Program-made: the position numbers and the translations under genes
Shown here: in pieces, positions 11,111-24,716 of the stretch
How the letters are laid out: every line of letters begins with the position of its first letter
Position numbering within the stretch: position 1 is the first letter of the stretch
DNA from: Temnothorax longispinosus
Lineage: Eukaryota > Arthropoda > Insecta > Hymenoptera > Formicidae
Length of the DNA: 64,000 bases
Direction of reading: 5' to 3'
Assembly (NCBI RefSeq): GCF_030848805.1
Contig: NC_092360.1
Coordinates: 5,146,001-5,210,000 of the forward strand
Notes under the pieces: generated by a model
The model's database searches: none
What the model was told of the DNA's origin: nothing
The model's input: the letters and a program-made list of their open reading frames with translations, nothing else

Positions 11111-11260
11111 ATTGAATAAATAGAATTATAAATATATCGGAATGGTTGAGAACAAGAGGATGAAGGAACATGAAGAAAAATATTAAGTGAAAAGTATATG
11201 AGCATATATATGAAGAGTATGAGAGATTTCAAATATCGCCGCGTTTGCGAATATGTATAT

Positions 11261-11381
11261 GGCTGCATTCGGAGAGCGTGCTATTAGCGCTATTATATCA
11301 TTCTATCTTTATCGCTCATTAAATGTAAAACAAGGATAGAATAAGCAAATAGCGCTAATAGCGCGCTCCCCGAATGCAGCC
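11261..11381. mobile_element. Foldback MITE with GGCTGCATTCGG termini
   Basis: This 121-bp element has inverted ends GGCTGCATTCGG and CCGAATGCAGCC and continuing inverted arms (GCGCTATTA). It is flanked by the 3-base repeat TAT on both sides (11258-11260 and 11382-11384). It belongs with similar elements at 24717, 30571 and 62061. Three-base target duplications fit the PIF/Harbinger superfamily, which is inference. Confidence 0.8.
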
Positions 11382-11717
11382 TATATATAGCGAAAGAAAG
11401 ATCTTTCATTCTTGTGTCTGCGTCCTCATCCCCGGAAAAAAGTATCCCCGACGACAAAAAGGAATTATTAAACTTAATTAGCGTGCGTGTAGCATCGCTC
11501 TTAATGAGAATACCGTGCGTGCACGAATACCGAGAACTCGTGTCCCGCTCGTGTGCTTGTTTTATTTTATAAAACCGAGAAGAGGAAAATATCGCGTTCA
11601 ATTACGAGAAGTGGTATTTTCCCAATAATGTATCTCCTTAATGCATATTCATTATACGCATTATGATTCATTCGAATGCCTTGCGTTTTTCCGTATTTAA
11701 TCTCACGTCGCTAAGAC

Positions 11718-12041
11718 GTTTCTATTAGAGCACTCCTTTTCCTATCCGACAAACGAGATGTCCCTTGCGATATCCCTTTACTAGAGTCCCTCTAATAAGA
11801 GTCGCGACATCGGATATAAGAGAGAAAGAGAAAGCGATATACATATCGCTTTCTCTTTCTCTCTTATATCTCTTTCTCTTTCTGTTTCTCGTGCTTTTGC
11901 CGAAATTTTGCCGAATGCGAACCAATCAAAAGTTGCTGCTCTGTGTCGCGACTCTTATTAAGAGGGACTCTACCCTTTACGATCTCGAGGGATCGTTAAC
12001 TTTCTTGTAGCGGATGGGAAAAGAAGTGTTCTAATAGAAAC
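11718..12041. mobile_element. 324-bp palindromic foldback element with GTTTCTATTAGA ends
   Basis: Inverted ends GTTTCTATTAGAGCACT and its complement at 12025-12041 enclose a second inverted pair (CTAGAGTCCCTCTAATAAGA near 11780 against 11945-11972). A central near-perfect palindrome is built of GAGAAAGAGAAAGCGATAT. The right half carries about 75 extra bases between inner arms. No open frame suggests a transposase, so it is non-autonomous. Confidence 0.75.
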
Positions 12042-14895
12042 ATCGTGTGTCGAACTATTCGAACTTTTATAACTTTTCGATGATTTTTGGTCATCGAGCT
12101 TACAACGCTTTAGTCTTAATCTGCTTCAATGGAATGTTTATCTAAAACTAACGCAACTCTTACACGTAGAGATACAAAATTTTTATGGCGGAATGCGACA
12201 TATATTACGTATCTTTATAGTTATTTTTCTCTTTATAACGTAACTCTTTAATTCATGTTCGTCGATTGATATCATAGAGAGAATATTCAAATTAAATTCA
12301 AACTAAAACATCATTAGGTATACGACGACGAGAGGGGCTTGTTTTCGCCTCTCTCTGGCAATATCGCGGAGTACTAGCGCGGTCTCCCTGCGATACGACA
12401 ATCCGTTCTGGCGTAACGCTAATGGAGGAAGGCGTTCGCCAATCTTACTTTAGTATTTTACACTGAATGAAATCGAGAGTGTGATCGGAGGGGCGAGTGG
12501 AGGGGAAGGGGACACATATCTGTTCAGCATCCACAGATAATGCTGCGGGCGCGAGCGAGCCACGGCGCGCGGCGAATAAATATTCCGCCTTTGAGAAACG
12601 CGCACGCTTAAAATCGCGGATAAAACCAGTTTCATCCGGCCAACCGGCGGAACTCTACCGTTAATGCACGCGGCAAGTATGTCACGGAACAACATTGTTC
12701 GATTGATTCCGAAATTATTATGCCAAGCCGCGAGCTCGTAACGGAGCCGGCCGTGGCGTATGTTACGCTGTCTGGACGGCGCCGCGGCGAGTGGAAGTCG
12801 TGATTTTTTCGGGGCGCGGATATTTTCCCAGACACGTCTAGAAGTTGTAAATAATAATCGCGTGCGTTTAAATGGGGTGGCTCGGTTAAAATGATGAGGA
12901 AAGAACCAGGCGAGTGGGATAGATGACTCGCTTTAGCAAGTGGCGTCCAAGTCACGTTCAAATTCTCTGATCGGAATTTATATTGTTTTCCGGTTTTCTG
13001 GCTTTTGTCGACCAGAGATTTTTCACTTCATTTTTTGACGAACAATTCCAGTATTTTTAACAAATTGTTTATGCGCGCTTCTACCATCACTGATTCGATT
13101 GATATTCCTTTCAAGTTTATCGCTTTATCATGTCTTTAACTCATAATTGCATTGAGAATCCGTAAAAGTTTTGCATTATAGATATGTAGATGTTGATGAA
13201 CTGTTATGTATTATTAAATCTTGATTATTCATCAAACCATTACATTGTGATATTTAAACTCGACAGGCTATACTTATTGTAAAACATGCTTTTTTTGCGT
13301 ACTTACTCGCGCTTGTATTGTTACTAATAATAGAGCAAATTAAACTGCATAAGAGAGCTAGCTATTAAGTTATTAAATCTAGCAAGAAGTAATCCATGTT
13401 CAGCTGGGTATGCAGTCTCAATTAAAATATCAGCTCAATCAACAGTAAAAGGTGAATGTATCTCGGATAATTATGATAGTATATTACGACACAAAAGGAA
13501 ATTTACTATATTCACGCGATTGTCATACTCCCCGTTAATCTTGCTCGTCTAATCCGTTCCGCGAGGCCGCGAGAGTATTTTTGAATCACCGTATATAAGA
13601 TCGTTAAAAAAATATATCCGCTTGAGAGTAAGAGAAAGCGATTACTTTGTAACGGAGCCTGATTCGACGAATCCCTCCACATCTATTGGCAGGCCCAGGA
13701 ACCGATGACCAATCGGATCGGGCCCTGGGCCTGCTCTTCCTCCGCTTTAAGGCTGACCAATACTGACCAATACTGACCAATGCTGACTCAGAGAGTCATT
13801 GTGCAGCTTAGTCGAGTAACATTTTTGATAGTCTTCGCTGTACCTCGAGAGTTCACGGGATTAGCTAGATTAAATCAAACAAAATTTGCGCCACTTTTTT
13901 TTCCCCACGACAAACCGTGAACAAATGATGGAAATTAGCGCACAATTAGTCAATTTCACTAGTTGACTTCATGGCGCTCCAATGCATGATTTACAATAAA
14001 GCTTTTATTAAAAATTTGTTCCAAAGATATTAAAAAATTCATTGAAGATATACAATCTCTGTTGTGCAAATTTTATTGTACCCTCGTTAACGTCTCAATT
14101 TTACCGCGCGTTCTTTGATAGACTTTTCACGGTAAAAAAGAAGTATCGACGAATTTTTCCACGAAGAAACAAACCTATTCCCAAGTAATTGAAATATTTC
14201 ACCTGAAAGCTGCATTTTGTGACTCATCACTTTTGTATTGGCTGTTTAATGCGACCAATTACCGCAGGGATTGAGGGATTATAATTTATCTCTGAGGAAA
14301 GGTCCTCCCATCCCTTCCCCGAATTCCTTTTAGACCGTAATGCACTTCCCTGATGAACACCTCAGTCCTGCTGTCGTCCTGCTAGGTAAAAGGTGCCTCT
14401 TCTAGTATCTTCCGTGATCTCCTCTGATTTTCCCTGTAGGAGACCAGCTAGTAAAAGATATCCGACTAAATTGCCATTGAAATCGACTGTAAGGATATTC
14501 GTTCTAATATTACTTCCTTAAAAATCACAAAATTTCTATAAAAGAATAAAAATACCATTTATTAAATACTTACGATTTAAATCAACAAATGTTACATAAT
14601 CGCGCGCGCGTCGATGGTCCTCAATTACATAATGCGATACTAATTTATAACCGCGCGATGTGTGTTCATCGAATAACGGAGTTCTATTCTGTGCCCGCGA
14701 CCATATGATCTTCAGTCTAGATTTTTAGAAGCTCAGTCTATATAGTTTCTTTCATTGAGAAGAAACGTAAGAGATCTTTTTTTTTTTTTTTGAAGTAGGA
14801 TCTAATCTGGAACCCAGAATCTAAATCTGATTGTGCAGCAGCATATCGACAACGGCAGCTCCTTTTAACGGCGTTTCTTCTTTTCGTGCTTCCAG
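12042..14895. other. dpp upstream intron or flank, no coding sequence
   Basis: Mostly AT-rich sequence. The notable content is a GC-rich hairpin and CCAAT repeat array at 13689-13790. A poly-T run lies at 14778-14791. I recognise no gene. Confidence 0.4.
13689..13790. promoter_or_regulatory. GGCCCAGG hairpin plus tandem CCAAT array
   Basis: Arms GCAGGCCCAGG (13689-13699) and CCTGGGCCTGC (13724-13734), with inner CCGAT/ATCGG pairing, enclose a CCAAT motif. Immediately downstream, four 10-base units of the form TACTGACCAA (13751-13790) give further CCAAT boxes at exact 10-base spacing, close to one helical turn. It is possibly a cis-regulatory element of dpp; function is inferred only. Confidence 0.4.
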
Positions 14896-14926
14896 GGAGG
14901 TAACGTGAGTGAGTGACGACGTCACG

Positions 14927-17900
14927 ATGCGCATGTCGCCGTCGCTGGGGTTAGTGCTCGTGGCAGCAGTCACGCTGCTAGCAAGCGCGAATGCTAACGC
15001 GGGGACGAGCCTACGCATCGACCCGGACACGGCCACGGCGTTCTCATCATCGTCGTCGTATCGCTTCGGAACGACGGATCGGAAGGATCGCGACCAGGTG
15101 ATAGCCGGGATGGAGGCCAGCCTGCTCTCCCTCCTGGGCCTCGCGAAGAGACCGAGGCCGCAAGGCCAGGCCTATATCCCGCACTCGCTTAGGGAGCTCT
15201 ATGACCGTCAAAACGCCATCGGCATCGCGGACATCGCGAAGCCGGGCATTCACGCGCGATCGGCTAACACCGTTCGTTCGTTCCCACACATCGGTAAGTT
15301 GGACCATTCTGACCTTTAGCCGGGTGCATTGCGATTAGAACGTGAAGAGACGACTCGCATAATTTCGAAAGTAAATCTACGCAAAATGAAATAAAGTTGC
15401 TGGTTGCATTAACAACATTAATTGAAAATAATTGAAGATAATCTTGTTAACTCAATAACAATACCAATGAAATGTTTTATTAGAGCAAGAGCATGACGTA
15501 TTTGTTCCATTAATACTGTTATTGATTTAACAAGATTGTTTGGAATTAAACTTAATAATTAACCGGTTAATACAACATCATTTTTATAATAAAGACAATC
15601 GATGCACATGCGAAGTCACATTTGGAGATAGCTCGCTTACGTTCCTTGACTTTGATTGTTTTGGAAACAGTTTAAAATTTATATCGTTACCAGCAAAGTA
15701 TGGATTTTTACAAAGAACAACTGAATAACGCTATCAAAACGGAATTGAATTAATTCTGTCGGTAAATTTATACCATGTTTCGAACACAGTAGTGTATAAT
15801 AAACAAACCTTTTCACAAATGTAAATGAGCAAAATAGTTGCAATGGACTCACAAAATTCGGTTTGTTTATAAATTATTCGTTGACAGGAGCTTGGACAGA
15901 AGAAATCATGGTACATGTGCATTAACGATATATCTCAGAAAGATATGATTACTTTTGAATAAGTTTGTCTTACTGTGTCCTAAAAGGATAAACATATGCA
16001 TAAAATCGATTCTGCGTGTGAATAAACACAAGAGTCTTTACTGTGCACTCGCGAAACGTGAATCATTGAACGATGGTAAGAACTAGCGAGTTGGAATTCG
16101 TAATTCGAAAACAGGTTGGCGACTCTTTCGACTCTCAGTGAAAGTGCAGTAGTAAACGGAATGCAATGTGCGCCCGTTATCAATCGTCATTTCTTCGACG
16201 TCGTCGGCAAACGTGAATGACAAATTTTCGAACTATAGGACTCTATAATTCCGTACCTTTTAACATATCGACGCGATGTAAATTCTCTCTCGAACGGTGT
16301 TATGCGGCTTTGCAGAACAGATTTTCGGGATCTTCGCTTTTGCGCCAGTAACAAGTTAAATAACGTCATATGTCGCCTATATTGAAAAAGAATAAAATAT
16401 AAAATTTTGCAAGTCTGACGTAAATGCAAAATATTGATCAATTGCATAAAGCATCTCTAATGATAATAATTCTGCGAACAATATTCTTCGTTTTATTTGC
16501 ACGAATTTCTTAGTCACGCGTGTAATTTCGGGAAGGCATTATCCTATAAATTACAGATTTACGTTAAGCCATAACTGGCGTAATTAGCCTAATTGGCATA
16601 ACTGTCGGCATTAAGGTTTATCCTAAGTCGCTGTGCAGGAAACGTATGATCCTCTTTTTCTCCTTATTAAAAAAAATTCCATATTATTCAGCGAACCTAA
16701 CATATCTGAAATGAATTTCACATCATATAAAGCTTCTTATTTAAGGAATATATAAATTTCCTATTAAAAAACTTGTCACAATTTGTCACAATTTGATTAA
16801 GGGGTAATATCACCTTGTGAGCCTGAAATAAAGGATCAATTTCTCTAATTTTTTTTTTTATGAAAAAATATATTGAAATTTGGTTATATATATGTGGTTG
16901 TACATGTCTTAAAGTGTATAAAAAAATTTTTTATGAACGGTTTTAAAACAAAATGGCGGCACGCGAGCTTTTGCACGAAAACTACATTTTTCGACCTTAC
17001 CGTACGTCTAGCTCCCACAATTTTAATCCGATTCATTTAAAATTTGAACTGTAACTTCAAAATGACATTATCTAGTGAAGTACGTAGGATTTTTTCGATC
17101 AATTAAAATTTATCCATTTTATGAACGTTTTTCGGTTTCGATTTTTTCGGGGAAAAAATTTTTTTTCTTTATTTTAATGCCATTTTACAAAAATCAATAT
17201 TTTGAAAAAATCCTACGTACTTTACTAGATAATGCCATTTTGAAGTTACAGTTCAAATTTTAAATGAATTGGATTAAAATTGTGGGAGCTAGACGTACGG
17301 TAAGGTCGAAAAATGTAGTTTTCGTGCAAAAGCTCGCGTGCCGCCATTTTGTTTTAAAACCGTTCATAAAAAAATTTTTTATACACTTTAAGACATGTAC
17401 AACCACATATGTATAACCAAATTTCGATATATTTTTTCATTAAAAAAAAATTGATCCTTTATTTCAGGCTCACAAGGTGATATTACCCCTTAATTGTGGA
17501 TAATACATAACTTCTTATCGTTTATAAATTCACATAAAATTTTCTGAGCAGTTCAGTCCCTCATTTTTTAACACGGAATCGGTCAAAGGGATGAAGGTGA
17601 GAAATATACTAGATTTTTAACAAAATATCGTTACAAGGAGATTTGGACATAATTGACTCCTTAAAATACTCTATTCTACGAATAGAGATACCTACGAATG
17701 TAATACGTTGCGTTCGTGCGACTCGCCTCCTGCGTGAAAAGGAGAAGAATGGCATTCGAACGATTTTATGGTTGTTCAACCGACAAAGGGCTTTTCGGCC
17801 ACGGTGATTGCCGGGAACGTGCCGTGGGTTCCGCACTCGAGTGTCCCACGGGGTGCCGGGGGAAAACAAAAGAAAAAGGGATCGAACTCCTTGTACGCTC

Positions 17901-20900
17901 TATCTCTTTTGAGTGTATTTATCGCTCGATGATGAGACCGCCTTGGAATGCCCGAAGGGACTCTCGGAGAGTGGATGGTATCTTTCGCTCTCAGGAGGTC
18001 CAGCTTCCGTTCCAATGATTCACATCCGGATTATTAGAGCTTAGGTAGGTCGGCATTCCGACCGATTGTTCTTCGAATCTCGGATCGTTGCGGCAGATAT
18101 AATTGTTTAAAACGAGCTTTTTGAACCTAAACATTGAAATAGTAGAATCGATGATATAATGTAGGAGAAAGTGCCGAGAGCAGTTGAGGAAGATACGCGA
18201 TGGAAAGCTACATGGACATATCGCGAGATACCCGTCTTGACAAATCATTTTGATAAAATCATTTTGATAAAAATCTATATCCGTTATACCCGCGCTGAAG
18301 GCTAAACCGTAAATGCCATGCCAAAATGTGTTGCTTTTATTGTCACAAATATCAATTTTTCGTGTGCCTTCGGCGAGAAGAATCTCGTCGAGATTATATC
18401 GCTTTCAGTTTCTGAATTAAAACACGATCGAGGCGTTTAATTTGATATGATGCGTATATCTTACAATTAGTAGTTTGACACTTTCTAGTTGTTTTGCAAT
18501 CTTCGATGGTTAATAAAACATGAGTACGTTAAGAATTTTGCCTATTTTATCATATTTATTAGGAAAATTTGCAAGTAAAATCCGATGACACTTCAAGCGC
18601 GTCACCAGTAGTATAATATAGAAAACACTTAGAAGAAACACTCGTGTTGTATTTTGTTTACAAACGACATTATTCCAATTCTTTCAAGATTACGTGTGCC
18701 ATGCCTTCCATTGTGATGTAGTGATAAAAAAACTGCTAGTATTACACAATTTTATGGTATATTTTATTATTTTATTGATTGAAAATATTGAACATCTAAT
18801 GCCATCGATAGATTTAAGACAATATCTTGAATTATTTGATAATCAAACGAAATGTAATTCAGGAAATATATCTGGGAAAAAATATATTTCACACAATTAT
18901 ATATTCAATTATCTGTGAAATCAGGAACATAATTAAGTGCGGTATAATAGTAATAATATAATATTCTGATCTAATAGATCCTGTTGCAAGAAAATATGAC
19001 ACACATACTTTCGTAATTTATTCAACCTTATCACTGTTTTATTCTGTGAAATAATAATTTTAGATTGATGATCAGAAGGTGGCAAAAATTTGGACTGGAT
19101 TATATATAAAACTCTAACAAGAAGCTCTTTGATATTTCTACTGCTTTGCTTCTACAGAAATTGCTAGATTCTGCGTACGTAGCGTGTTGACCGGTGTTGA
19201 ATATACGCGCACGTATGTGTGTGTGATGTTAGGATTCAGCGACGTCTTACGAAATTTACATACGCGTTACAACTGCGTCTACTTATACGGCTGCCCGCTG
19301 CATCCACTGTTTTCGAGTCGTTTCCGAGGAACAATTGCGTCATACGCGGTGAACGTTATTAGCTATTTTTGTAGAAGCGTAACTTAAATTATATGTGTGC
19401 GCCTCGTGCGTCGTAAAAGATTCACGTGAACGGAAAATTATTCCGGCGGCACTCCTTATTGATATTGAATGCTGTAAGATAATAAACACGTCTGATAAAT
19501 TTATCCGTCCGACACGACGAACAGGAAATTTAAAGAATCACCTCCTCTGAATTTCTAAGCAGCCTACCCACAAAACCCAAGATTTATTCTTAACTCGCTT
19601 GCAACCTATGAAATAACATGTTTGAGAAGTTTCATGGAAAGCTTTGTGGATTCTACTTTGGAATGATGATTTTTCCATCTACGTTGTATTCTTAATTCAT
19701 CAATCGTTTTCCTTCTGACATTGAAAAATCCAAAACTTAACTTTTTTTAATTTAAATTTCTTCAAGACGAAGTATGTTTAGTTTAATTACAATTAAATTT
19801 CTCTTTTTGTATTTTATAAAATATTTTATGTATATATAAAATTCTTATATTACACGCTTTTTGAAATCTTTTATATTTAACTCTAAAATTTTATTTGTTT
19901 AATAGAAAATGTGCCAATATATGATGCTCAGTCCAATATATGGCTGGATCTTTTATGCCTAATAATATTTTCGCATGAATTTATGTACAGTTTTCGTTTA
20001 GCAAACTATATACCAATTATTGCCGGTCTTGAAAGGCAGTCTTAAGTTGAAGCTAGAATATAGTATTAGTATTATTAAATTGATTATCAATTTAATCAAT
20101 TTAATTTAGATGATTGTACTATTAAGCACAAAAGATTCAGCCCGACCGTATATATGAGTACATTTTCTATTTACTTGAATTGTTATCATATCGGTCAAGT
20201 TCACATGTTATGATATATTCATTTACATCTTAATATACTAAGTTTGCACGAGCCTTCTCGCGCAAATAATCTTCAACATTTCTGTATGTTATTTATTCTT
20301 TATCTTAATCTTCATCTTGACGTTTCTTTCTTTCCAGAGAGCGATTTGGACCACAAGTTCCAATCTCTGAACCGTTTCCGGCTGTCCTTCGATCTAAGCA
20401 AGATACCTAGCGGCGAGACGTTGCAGGCAGCTGAGTTAAGCCTGTCCCGCGTCGCGATGTTGGACGTCGAGGACAAAAGCGTGAAACATAAGCGCGGCCG
20501 GGTGCTGGTGTACGACATAGTGCGGCCCGGCGTGAAGGGTCGCAGCAAGCCGATATTGCGGCTGATCGACAGCAAGGTGATCGACACGACGAAGAACGCC
20601 ACGATCAATCTGGACGTGCATCCAGCCGTGGTGAGGTGGATAGAGAGTCATCAGAACAATCACGGGCTGCTGGTGCACGTGACCGGCACGGTCGCCCGCA
20701 CACGGGAACACGTGCGGCTGAGACGGGCCGTCGACGAGCACAAGGAGGCGTGGGTGGTGAGCCGGCCGATGCTCTTCACTTACACGAACGACGGCAGCTA
20801 CGAGATGGCATCCGCGGATCAGATAATAGACCGGCGGACCAGGCGGGCCGCCCTGCGGAAGAACCGGCGGAAGGACGGCCGCGAGAATTGCCGACGGCAT

Positions 20901-21197
20901 CCGCTCTACGTCGACTTCGCGGACGTCGGCTGGAACGATTGGATCGTCGCGCCGCCCGGATACGACGCCTTCTACTGCCACGGTGATTGCCCGTTTCCTC
21001 TGGCGGACCATCTGAACTCGACGAATCACGCGATCGTGCAGACCCTCGTTTACTCGACCAAGCCGAGCATGGTGCCGAAGGCATGTTGCGTGCCGACCGC
21101 GCTCAGCTCGATATCGATGCTTTATCTGGACGAGGAGAATAAGGTAGTGCTGAAGAACTATCAGGACATGGCGGTCCTCGGATGCGGTTGCCGCTGA
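14927..21197 (+). CDS. dpp: Decapentaplegic, BMP2/4-type TGF-beta ligand (two coding exons)
   Basis: Dpp is a secreted BMP ligand that patterns the dorsal embryo and appendages. Coding exons are 14927-15293 and 20338-21197, joined in phase 1 across a 5.0 kb intron (donor TCG|GTAAGT, acceptor CTTTCCAG|AG), giving 408 residues. The first ATG follows an acceptor at 14895; a second ATG two codons later is equally possible. Residues 1-25 are a signal peptide (LGLVLVAAVTLLASANANA). The TGF-beta prodomain follows, with FRLSFDLSKIPSGETLQAAE and LDVHPAVVRWI. Basic cleavage sites RRTRR and RKNRRK lie near residues 287-300. The mature cystine-knot domain starts around residue 306 with CRRHPLYVDFADVGWNDWIV and has all seven cysteines, ending in GCGCR. 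The family assignment is certain. Its neighbour Fem-1B is convergent. A 700 bp palindromic transposon sits in the coding intron. Confidence 0.96.
15294..20337 (+). other. dpp intron between coding exons
   Basis: This 5.0 kb intron is AT-rich and contains one large palindromic element (16797-17493). In Drosophila the second large dpp intron carries embryonic enhancers; whether this one does cannot be read from sequence alone. I see no other coding or RNA gene in it. Confidence 0.6.
16797..17493. mobile_element. TTAA-bounded 697-bp palindromic element
   Basis: The element begins TTAAGGGGTAATATCACC and ends with its complement GGTGATATTACCCCTTAA. Arms of about 290-300 bp are reverse complements with very few mismatches, including AAAATGGCGGCACGCGAGC and GACGTACGG blocks. 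The centre is a spacer of about 110 bp (17097-17205). No transposase frame is present. TTAA at both ends suggests piggyBac-type mobilisation, which is inference. The near identity of the arms suggests recent origin or gene conversion. Confidence 0.85.
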
Positions 21198-21332
21198 GGC
21201 TCCTGACCTGGTCTTTTGCTCGGCGTACGAGTACTCTACTTTCGAAGAGCATTCGCCAAAATCGTGAAATGACACGGAAGAATGAAGAAACGAAGAGAGA
21301 GATAAAGAAACATTTAATGCCGCAGGTGGTCG

Positions 21333-21338
21333 AATAAA
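21333..21338 (+). terminator. Candidate dpp polyadenylation signal
   Basis: AATAAA lies 136 bases after the dpp stop codon. The true 3' end may be further downstream; another AATAAA occurs near 24150. Confidence 0.4.
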
Positions 21339-21339
21339 C

Positions 21340-24300
21340 GAGAGTACATAATTGCGTGATTTGTCGATTCACGGTTTTGTATGTAACTCGCCGCCACCTT
21401 TACGGATGTATTAAGTAAGGATGAAACGTACGCGAGTACACAGACAGTGTAAAATGTTTATACTTAAAGGACGAAAAGACAGAATTTATCATCAAAGAAT
21501 AGTGCACAGTAAATATAATTTGTTGCTAGACATGACGAATGATAATAGAATAGAGGTAAACGCGGATGATATTATATGCTATTCGGTGATAACACGAACA
21601 AAACTTTGAAAAAAGTCACTTCATTGCGAAAGGTTTTTTTATAAGAGCATTGTTTATACAAAGTTAGGTATCGCGTGAGTTAAAGATTGCCTTTAATCGA
21701 AAAAATCAACCCTTTATCTTAAGATCATCGGGACTGAGTATTTTTCTCTGTTCTAAAATTTTGCCTACAATGTCCATTTACTTATTCTAAATATGTGCAA
21801 AATGGAAACGCACTTTCCATTCGCTTTTTCATGCGATCACGTAATCACATGACAACAGCGAGTAATAGCAGGAAACAGCATGAGAGAAAAATTCTAGTTC
21901 AGACGAAGTCAACTGACTTAAAATGAAGGAAGTTGACTGCGGACGATTCACTGTATGATTAAAAGATATCGCTCGTTTATTGGATCTCGATAGATTAATA
22001 AGATCAATTCTAAACAGAGGCCTTACATTGCGGTAGCCTTTGACTCCAATCGGGGATGTGACGATTGACGTAGCTCTTTCACAGTAGATCCGTTCTTTCT
22101 TTCTCAAGTAGAATTTTTTTTTCTTAAATAGAATCTCTCCATTCTGTCTGGAGATCGTCGGGACGGAGTTCTCCCTCCATTCTCTCCTTGATCCTCACTT
22201 TCGCTCGTATAGCATACGACCACGTGGTTACGTGGCGAACGTGCAGTGTGAGAGGAAGAGAAACATTTCAATTTACAAGAAGCAGCTGTCTCAAAATAGG
22301 CAGCTTTTACTGTGATTAGCGGAATCAGCTTGATATGATGATGATTAACGCCGATCAAAAGATACGAGTTGATCAACAACGATTGACACAGCTTCTAATC
22401 GTCATCAAATTCACTCGCGAGTTGTAACAGAACTGAGCGACAATTGCAATAGTTACCGGGTCATTGTTAGAGTTTATTGAAAACGCAATGATGAGAATAA
22501 TTACTCGTTTATAAGCAGGATTGAGAAAATGACGGTAGGGATAACTCCTATTTGAGAAGGTGATGGCCGAGAAGTACAATTTTGCGGATTAACGTCCACC
22601 AAATATATTGTTCGGATCTTCGTAATGCGACACGGAGACTTCGAAGACACGAATAATAAGTGTCTTCGGTATATATAACTTTGCTGCATTTTTCATTCTT
22701 GCAGTTTTGTGTATCTTTGTTCGTGAAATCGTTTTTGCGCGAACGAATTTTGCAAAATCCCAACGGTATATTGATTGTATATTCTCTCCAATCAATTCTG
22801 ACCACATGAAGTATTTGACAACTTTTATCCAATTGTATCAATATATTATCCGTATCTTTCATAAATTATGAAAGATGTAGATTATGTGTTATTCGCGCGA
22901 AAAAATATTTGCCAGTGTTGCGTTTAATTCAAATACGCGAATAGAATTTGCGAAATACTTTCATATTATATGTTAATTGTTATATGCATCGATGCATCAT
23001 CACTAATATATTGCCGATGTACCAATAAATGGATCAAGGAAAATATAGAAAATGATTACGACGCGATGTGGACTTTAAATGAAAACATTTTATTGATTGA
23101 TCCAGGTGCTCTTCAAATATTTATCTTCTTGAAATAAATTCGAATTCTATTTGCTTTAAAACGCGTTTGATGGCATCTTGTCTGCGAGGAATTTAATCAA
23201 TTGTGCTCTCATGATACATGAGCTCTCGACTTTGATGTATGCTTTCAAAGCGCGACAAAACAACCGATTGATTTTAATCTATTGCTAACGAAGCAAGTCG
23301 CGCCGAGTGATAAAAATATGTACAAGCGAAATGTGTATGGTTTTATGTACTTGCGTAATCACGAACTCTCACTTAATGCATTAGAGATTTCGATTAGACT
23401 TGGTGAAAATGAGATGAACGGTGTGTGGAAGTAAGTGCGATATGAGTATGAAGTGACTTTAATGTCGGCAAATATTGCGCATCACTGCAAGAGACATTGT
23501 AACACTTCAGCAAGTGAGCAATGAAATCACGTGTCGGAAATACACAATTGACTAATGGTAATTTCAGCGATGTAGAAATGCCTCTTCTACACGCGATGAA
23601 GTATCAACCAAGGCAATGTTGACCGTTTTTGTACCGGTAATGGCGTTCGTCATGCAAACGCGTACGTGAATGCGTATCTCTCCGCAGTCGTTGGATCGCA
23701 TTAACGTTTCCGCAATATTGTCATAACGTTTTAAAAGGACTAAAGGGACAGGGCAGCATATTAGATGCGTAAATCGGCATGTCCGGTTACGCGCTAAAAC
23801 GGAGCCACGAAGAGTATGCGTTCCGTCTTTTCAGACGCGATTGAATGCATGCCTACGTAAATCCTGCCGCCGCGAATAGATTGTACCTGCCTAAGGATTA
23901 CTCTATTTATTTTTCTTCTTTCTTTTTGTTTTTGCCAAAAGATTTTGAACACACGTGTATATTTGTACAGAAGTGTTATTGATAAGCGAGCGCCGTTGTA
24001 AAATGTGTAAAATAGATAAGATAAACGAGTCTGTGTAAACATTGTAAATAATATATTGTAAAGTATCGTGCGCATGTATATTCTTTATATATTTTACCAT
24101 TATTTTCCTAGTTTCACGATTGTATACAGAGTGCGTGTGTAAATATTAAATAAATTTAATATGGCAATAAGGAGAGTGTACATTTTTTATGCCTCTCCAC
24201 ATCATGTTGCAGCAGGCATCTTCAGCAAAGAGGAACAGCACGTGATCGAACGATACGTGCAGAAAATACGTCTTAACTCACACACAATTTGCTGTAGTTT

Positions 24301-24716
24301 GAAAAGTTTATTTAATTTGATTTCATTTATCACAGTAATTACAGTTAAAATCGATGAAAACGAAAAATTGCAGAAAGTTGAATGCACAATAGCCGCTAAT
24401 TATTTAAACACTTTGTTACGCAGCGACTATGTAGCGATACTATTTACCGTCTATAAAGTACAATATTTAATATAAAAAGACAATTCTCAATATATACGTG
24501 TATCGTTGAATAGGAGCTTATACATCATAAGAAGTTTCACGATTCGCGTGATAATTTTTATTTAATTTTATGTAAATTGCACGTTAGTATCTCACCAGAT
24601 ATCTAGAATTCTGATTTTATATAGGATATATCAAATTATTGTGCAACATACAGAATTTTAGATTATTCAGATATTTAGCATATTTTTTTGTACAAAAATA
24701 TTATATTAAGTATTAC
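21340..24716. other. Region between dpp and Fem-1B, no gene recognised
   Basis: This is 3' flank or 3' UTR of dpp. In Drosophila the region downstream of dpp holds disc enhancers, so regulatory content is possible. I see only short open frames without recognisable domains. Confidence 0.4.

Noticed and set aside
20436..21275. 279-codon minus-strand frame opposite dpp
   Set aside because: It is the antisense shadow of the GC-rich dpp ligand exon.
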